DNA from: G963702155 sp963702155
GTDB taxonomy: Bacteria; Pseudomonadota; Alphaproteobacteria; Micavibrionales; Micavibrionaceae
NCBI GenBank assembly: GCA_963702155.1
Contig: OY969717.1
Span: forward strand, 1,364,001 to 1,428,000
Length of the DNA: 64,000 nt
Direction: 5' to 3'
Shown here: positions 59,745 to 64,000 of the stretch, in pieces
How positions within the stretch are numbered: the first letter of the stretch is position 1
Layout: each line of letters starts with the position of its first letter
Notes under the pieces: model-generated
The model's input: only the letters and a program-made list of their open reading frames with translations
Told to the model about the DNA's origin: nothing
Databases searched by the model: none
Made by a program: the position numbers and the translations under genes

Positions 59745-60590
59745 TCACACTTGAACCTGCGGGCAATAAAAACTTGATCTGCCGGATTGAACGGCGCGCT
59801 GCACGCCGCCCGTTTGCTGAATATCACAAATACAGCCGGGGCATTCTTTCCCGGCTCTGTCATACACACCAAATTGGTGTTGAAAATAACCTAGCGACCC
59901 ATCAGCCTTACGATAATCTTTTAAAGTACTCCCGCCTGCTTTTATCGCCTGCTTTAAAACATTGCGAATTGCAGGCACCAATAGCGCTATATCTTTTGCG
60001 GTTACATCACCTGCCAGTCTAAGAGGGGAAACACCTGATGCAAATAATGCCTCGCACACATATATATTACCCAACCCCGCAACAACACGCTGATCCAACA
60101 AAGCAGACTTGATTGAACATTTTTTACCTGCCAATGCTTTGATTAAAGCACCCTCGTTAAAACCGTTACCTAAAGGCTCCGGCCCCATTTTTGAAAAAGG
60201 CTTGGCATCTTGCCACGAAATACGGTCAAGTAAATAGAACATACCAAATCGGCGCGGGTCATTATATACAATCCATGTACCGCATGACATCTTGAGAATA
60301 AAATGATCATGCTTGGCACGAGAATAATTTGATGTATCTGTGACAATGTCGATTTTTCCTGACATACCAAGGTGTAAAACCGCGATCATATCATTATTGA
60401 AATGAAAGAGAATGTATTTACCCCGTCTCTCCAAATTAACAATACGCCGACTTTTTAAGCTTTGACACATGTCCGCAGGTATTGGTATACGTAAATCGTA
60501 ACGGTGAATAACAATAGTACCCACAATGCGGTTTTCTACGACAGGTTTTAAACCCCGCAATACTGTTTCAACTTCAGGTAATTCAGGCAT
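59745..60590 (-). CDS. mutM: Formamidopyrimidine-DNA glycosylase
   Basis: 281 residues. The ATG at 60590 gives the mature start PELPEVETVLRGL with catalytic Pro1 and Glu2; upstream in-frame codons are not used. HLGMSGKI, YNDPRRFGMFYL, LLDQRVVAGLGNIYVCEALF and GGSTLKDY follow in order. The enzyme removes oxidised purines such as 8-oxoguanine. The C-terminal zinc finger is odd: CPGC is present, but the second pair reads YCPQVQ where YCPxCQ is expected, so the fourth ligand is Val. Confidence 0.95.
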   Translation of the reverse strand: MPELPEVETVLRGLKPVVENRIVGTIVIHRYDLRIPIPADMCQSLKSRRIVNLERRGKYILFHFNNDMIAVLHLGMSGKIDIVTDTSNYSRAKHDHFILKMSCGTWIVYNDPRRFGMFYLLDRISWQDAKPFSKMGPEPLGNGFNEGALIKALAGKKCSIKSALLDQRVVAGLGNIYVCEALFASGVSPLRLAGDVTAKDIALLVPAIRNVLKQAIKAGGSTLKDYRKADGSLGYFQHQFGVYDRAGKECPGCICDIQQTGGVQRAVQSGRSSFYCPQVQV

Positions 60591-60664
60591 ATAAATTAAA
60601 TAGGGCAAAAACTCCCAATCTTCAACAAAAAGTAGCCACAATGTAATGGGAAAACAACTTAGTA

Positions 60665-60780
60665 AAAAGAAAAGCCGGTATACAACCGGCTTGAAGAGTT
60701 TTTTCGTGTGTGGGGATTATAAAAACGCTGAAATCACTTTCACATAAGAAATAAAATATGCACCTTATGTACGTTTTTAT
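60665..60780 (-). ncRNA. Candidate small RNA with promoter and terminator
   Basis: About 115 bases. From a predicted start at 60780 the minus strand begins ATAAAAACG (60772-60780), which pairs with CGTTTTTAT (60719-60727). Inside, ACATAAG (60764-60770) pairs with CTTATGT (60742-60748). A terminator hairpin and T-tract end it. No start codon with a ribosome site is seen. This is a complete unit between the divergent mutM and XRE genes. The long closing stem is somewhat like 6S RNA, but it is short for that and the match is weak. Confidence 0.6.
60672..60692. terminator. Hairpin terminator of the candidate small RNA
   Basis: AAGCCGGT and ACCGGCTT pair around a five-base loop. On the minus strand TTCTTTTT follows directly. 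A run of T also follows on the plus strand after seven bases, so it may act both ways. Confidence 0.8.
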
Positions 60781-60786
60781 GCGCTA

Positions 60787-60814
60787 GTTATAGCATGAAT
60801 AAAACTCTTGTCAA
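60787..60814 (-). promoter_or_regulatory. Promoter of the candidate small RNA
   Basis: On the minus strand a perfect TTGACA (plus 60809-60814), a 16-base spacer and TATAAC (plus 60787-60792). The boxes are the same as in the rRNA promoter of this window, indicating a strong sigma-70 promoter. Confidence 0.75.
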
Positions 60815-60961
60815 ACGTTAAAGGCGCATTTGACAACATTTATAATAAAAAATACTTTTTTTACGAAACAAGTTTACATATGACTTTTTTTACTGGACAA
60901 GATTTTAAAAACGCCTTATAAAACCTCTCTTACACACCCAATGAATGGAAACTTAATCAAA

Positions 60962-61609
60962 ATGTTAAGTATTGAACAAATAAGAGCCGCACGCGCGCTT
61001 CTTGACTGGAGCCAATCAGATCTCGCCGAAAAAGCTGGCCTTTCACAAACCGGCATAGCCCGCATCGAAAACGGAACAAACCAACCCAACACAAAGACTC
61101 TGCAAAAAATAGAAACAGCCTTTGACGATGCTAATATAGAATTTATGGGAACAACAGGATTGAGGAAAAAAACGCGGGATATTAAAATTTTAAAAGGCCG
61201 CACTGGCTTTATAAGCTTTATGAATGATGTTTATCATTCAGTGAAAGAAGTAGGCGGTGAAATTTGCGTTTACAATGTTGATGAAAGCAATTGGCTGAAA
61301 TGGATGGGACAAGACGAATATAACGCCCATGCCGAAAGAATGCGTAAAATTGAAAAGCCTTTAAAAGCTAAAATTATCGTAAAAGAAGGCGATGATCTAT
61401 TTATTGCTGATGACTTTGCTGAATATAAATGGATGTCGAAAGAGCTATTCAACACTCAGTCATTTTATGCCTATGATAGCAAACTAGCTTTTATTCATTT
61501 TAAAGATGACGATGTACAAGTAATGATCTTAAACCAAGACGAATTTACAAAAGGGTTTAAGGTTCTTTTTGATACAACGTGGCAATATGCGGCAAAAGAG
61601 GCGAGATAA
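60962..61609 (+). CDS. XRE-family transcriptional regulator
   Basis: About 215 residues. The helix-turn-helix fills residues 5-60 (IRAARALLDWSQSDLAEKAG, LSQTGIARIENGTNQPN). The C-terminal 140 residues (GFISFMNDVYHSVKEVGGEI, FYAYDSKLAFIHFKDDDVQV, FTKGFKVLFDTTWQYA) resemble the sensor part found in some TrmB-like regulators, though this is weak. An in-frame ATG at 60941 is possible. The methyltransferase start lies six bases beyond its stop, so the two form an operon. Confidence 0.82.
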   Translation: MLSIEQIRAARALLDWSQSDLAEKAGLSQTGIARIENGTNQPNTKTLQKIETAFDDANIEFMGTTGLRKKTRDIKILKGRTGFISFMNDVYHSVKEVGGEICVYNVDESNWLKWMGQDEYNAHAERMRKIEKPLKAKIIVKEGDDLFIADDFAEYKWMSKELFNTQSFYAYDSKLAFIHFKDDDVQVMILNQDEFTKGFKVLFDTTWQYAAKEAR

Positions 61610-61614
61610 AAACG

Positions 61615-62460
61615 ATGTCTTTATTAAACTCACCTTCTTCAAAAGAAACGCTAATGTTGTATGAGAAAATTTTACAAAAAGGCGGCCCGGAATCTATTAA
61701 AAATTTGTTCAATCGGAAAATCGGAATTAGCAATGAACATTACAATTTTTTACAACACTATGGTCAAAATAACGATCTAGGGCCACTTAGAAAATTAAGA
61801 CAATTTTATTATGAAGTAGCCTTATTTGACCTAACACACGGTACGAAAACAGCAGATTTCATTTCTGAAACCGTGTATCAAAATGAAGCAGAGTCACACC
61901 CAGAGGCCTTTGCAGATACGTCTCATGTAAAAGATGGCGTAAAGTTGAGATCAAGCGGAACATCAATTATAAAAAGTGCACTTCAACAATCAGAACGTAT
62001 TTTACAAGAATACGGACACAATCCTAAACTAGCCTCTTTTTACGATTTAGGTTGCGGACCTGGAAAGTCACTTTTGATTGCAAGAACAGAGCATTCTTTC
62101 GATAACGTTGTCGGCATCGATTATTATAAAGAGGTACTAGAAACAGCGAAAGAAAACCGAGAAAAAATGGGGCTTTCTAACGGAGCTCGCAAAATTGCAT
62201 TGCATTTTGCAGATGCCGCGCAATTTAAAGAATATAAAGGACCAACAATTGTTTACATGTATAACCCGTTTGGTGAAAATGTGATGAAAGAAGTAGAAAA
62301 GAATCTACGTGAAACAACAGAACAATGTATTGTTGCATACAACAAGCCATTGCATGGTGAATTATTTAAAGAAGAAAACGGTTGGCATAGAGAATTTAGT
62401 ATGACAAACAGCGACCCCGATAATACATTAATGATTTATCGCCGTGGATTAGAATGTTAA
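61615..62460 (+). CDS. Class I SAM-dependent methyltransferase
   Basis: 281 residues from the ATG at 61615. An N-terminal helical region of about 130 residues precedes the Rossmann core with motif I FYDLGCGPGKSLLIA, motif II VVGIDYYKEVLETAKENREK, LHFADAAQFKEY and motif IV-like VYMYNPFGENVMKEV. There is no DNA-methylase catalytic motif (DPPY or PC), so a small molecule or protein substrate is more likely. It is coupled to the XRE regulator and ended by a strong terminator. Confidence 0.82.
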   Translation: MSLLNSPSSKETLMLYEKILQKGGPESIKNLFNRKIGISNEHYNFLQHYGQNNDLGPLRKLRQFYYEVALFDLTHGTKTADFISETVYQNEAESHPEAFADTSHVKDGVKLRSSGTSIIKSALQQSERILQEYGHNPKLASFYDLGCGPGKSLLIARTEHSFDNVVGIDYYKEVLETAKENREKMGLSNGARKIALHFADAAQFKEYKGPTIVYMYNPFGENVMKEVEKNLRETTEQCIVAYNKPLHGELFKEENGWHREFSMTNSDPDNTLMIYRRGLEC

Positions 62461-62485
62461 ATCCCTTTTGACAAAATAAATAAAA

Positions 62486-62520
62486 AAGCCGCTCACATTT
62501 TTGTAAGCGGCTTTAATTTT
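62486..62520. terminator. Bidirectional Rho-independent terminator
   Basis: AAAGCCGCT and AGCGGCTTT pair around a loop, with A/T-runs on both sides, between the converging methyltransferase and groL genes. Confidence 0.88.
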
Positions 62521-62552
62521 TATATCAGACAAAGAATACCTGAGCGAGAGGG

Positions 62553-64000
62553 CTACATCATGCCCATTCCGCCCATGCCACCCATTCCGCCCATGCCACC
62601 CATGGAATCGCCGCCGGACTTACCATCATCTGGTACATCGGTGATAATCGCTTCGGTCGTAATCAATAATCCAGCAACGGAGGCCGCATCTTGTAACGCC
62701 GTACGTACAACCTTAACAGGATCAATAATTCCCGTCTTGACCATATCGCAGAATTCGCCCTTTTGCGCATCCCAGCCATAGTTGGTGTCTTTTTGCTCAA
62801 GCAATTTACCAACAATAACAGAGCCTTCATCACCCGCGTTTTGGGCAATCTGACGGATAGGCGCTTGTAACGCGCGGCGTATAATTTCAACACCAACGGT
62901 CTGGTCGTCATTCTCGCCTGTTACATCTTTAAGCGCATGTGAAGCATAAAGAAGCGCAGTACCGCCACCGGCAATAATACCTTCTTCAACCGCCGCACGT
63001 GTCGCGTGAAGCGCATCATCAACGCGATCCTTACGCTCTTTCACTTCTGGCTCGGTCGCCCCGCCAACACGAAGAACCGCAACGCCGCCTGACAATTTGG
63101 CCAAACGCTCTTGTAACTTCTCCTTGTCGTAATCAGAAGACGTGTCTTCTATTTGTTTGCGGATTTGTGAACAGCGCGCATCAATCTCGCTCTTCTCACC
63201 TGCACCATCAACCACGGTCGTATCATCTTTTGTAATCGTGACTTTCTTTGCTGTACCCAGCATATCCAAAGTTACATTTTCAAGCTTGATACCAACATCT
63301 TCGGATACAACCTGACCACCGGTCAAAATCGCCATATCTTCCAACATAGCCTTACGGCGATCACCAAAACCGGGCGCCTTAACGGCCGCAATTTTCAATC
63401 CACCACGTAGCTTGTTTACAACCAAAGTCGCCAAAGCTTCGCCTTCAACATCTTCGGCTACGATCAATAACGGACGGCCACTTTGTACGGCGGCTTCCAG
63501 GATTGGCACCAATGATTGTAAATTGGAAAGCTTGGCTTCGTGAAGCAAAATATACGGGTTCTCCATCACAGCCTGCATTTTATCTGCATCCGTAATGAAA
63601 TACGGTGAAAGATAACCGCGATCAAACTGCATACCTTCAACAACTTCCAATTCGTTATGTAAGGATTTTGCTTCTTCAACCGTGATCACGCCTTCATTAC
63701 CAACGCGGTCCATCGCCTCGGCCAAAAGCTCTCCAATCTCGGTATCACCATTGGCAGAAATCGTACCAACTTGCTTGATCTCGTCATTACCTTTGACATT
63801 TTTTCCTCGGGATTTAAGATCCTCAACAACAGCCAATACGGCCTTTTCAATACCGCGCCTAAGATCCATCGGGTTACGTCCGGCAGATACTGCCTTAATA
63901 CCTTCACGAACAATAGATTGCGCTAAAACTGTTGCGGTTGTTGTACCGTCTCCGGAATGATCATTAGCTTTTGAAGCCACTTCACGGATCAATTGCGCGC
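62553..64000 (-). CDS. groL: Chaperonin GroEL, N-terminal part outside window
   Basis: About 482 residues of the C-terminal part; the frame stays open past 63992 to the window edge (AQLIREVASKANDHSGDGTT with the ATP-site GDGTTTAT). FDRGYLSPYF, AVKAPGFGDRRKAML, and VGGATEPEVKERKDRVDDAL are present, and the tail ends in GGMGGMGGMGGMGMM. GroEL with GroES folds proteins in an ATP-driven cage. groES would be expected just upstream, outside this window. Confidence 0.96.
   Translation of the reverse strand, partial: AQLIREVASKANDHSGDGTTTATVLAQSIVREGIKAVSAGRNPMDLRRGIEKAVLAVVEDLKSRGKNVKGNDEIKQVGTISANGDTEIGELLAEAMDRVGNEGVITVEEAKSLHNELEVVEGMQFDRGYLSPYFITDADKMQAVMENPYILLHEAKLSNLQSLVPILEAAVQSGRPLLIVAEDVEGEALATLVVNKLRGGLKIAAVKAPGFGDRRKAMLEDMAILTGGQVVSEDVGIKLENVTLDMLGTAKKVTITKDDTTVVDGAGEKSEIDARCSQIRKQIEDTSSDYDKEKLQERLAKLSGGVAVLRVGGATEPEVKERKDRVDDALHATRAAVEEGIIAGGGTALLYASHALKDVTGENDDQTVGVEIIRRALQAPIRQIAQNAGDEGSVIVGKLLEQKDTNYGWDAQKGEFCDMVKTGIIDPVKVVRTALQDAASVAGLLITTEAIITDVPDDGKSGGDSMGGMGGMGGMGGMGMM

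Noticed and set aside
61615..62460. DNA methyltransferase of a restriction system
   Set aside because: It has no DPPY or PC catalytic motif, and no restriction endonuclease gene is adjacent.

Overview
The window comes from an alphaproteobacterium with an A+T-rich chromosome. The evidence is an rRNA operon in the order 16S, tRNA-Ile(GAT), tRNA-Ala(TGC), 23S, 5S; a circularly permuted two-piece tmRNA gene; the hemC-hemD-mitofilin-hemY cluster divergent from tsaD-gpsA; and GapR, DUF1489, alpha-type SspB and COQ9 genes. A position near the Micavibrio-like lineages is a guess from the giant fibre-like protein and a lone DotI/IcmL-like gene. It is not demonstrated.

Layout. 1-1.9 kb holds small genes on the minus strand, two of them frameshifted. 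1.97-7.7 kb is one rRNA operon on the minus strand with a clear promoter at 7670-7698. 7.8-11 kb holds DUF5996, a Na/Pi cotransporter with no ordinary start codon, and DUF1489. 11.1-20.3 kb is a polysaccharide locus (SLBB exporter, three glycosyltransferases, a Wzz-like chain-length regulator, a Wzy-like membrane protein). 20.5-34.1 kb is mostly housekeeping: a rhomboid protease, the heme/mitofilin operon, tsaD-gpsA, an EVE protein, a drug/metabolite exporter, acetyl-CoA synthetase and a broken lysE. 34.3-37.8 kb holds gapR, a DotI/IcmL-like protein, COQ9 and a COQ8/UbiB-like kinase. 38.1-47.3 kb is one 3058-residue repeat protein. 47.6-52.9 kb holds a DEAD-box helicase, an L,D-transpeptidase with a MepK-like endopeptidase, a BON-LysM protein and tRNA-Arg(CCG). 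53-64 kb holds an ABC ATPase, sspB, an O-antigen-ligase-like protein, ssrA, mutM, a candidate small RNA, an XRE regulator with a methyltransferase, and the 3' part of groL.

The most interesting signals are three. First, the giant protein has a hydrophobic N-terminus, at least eight modules of short glycine/asparagine repeats, a Peptidase_S74 self-cleaving chaperone domain with an intact Ser-Lys pair, then a coiled coil and a C-terminal membrane helix. That C-terminal order resembles the eukaryotic factor MYRF. Second, the tmRNA encodes a long degradation tag in which the ANDNF element occurs twice, and the gene for its adaptor SspB lies about 3 kb away. Third, a compact promoter-hairpin-terminator unit at 60.67-60.81 kb looks like an undescribed small RNA.

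Four genes are broken by five single-base indels, three of them at or near A/T homopolymers. In every case the corrected length is a whole number of codons. Either the assembly carries homopolymer errors or these are recent pseudogenes; the sequence alone cannot decide. No insertion sequence, CRISPR array, prophage or integrase was seen.
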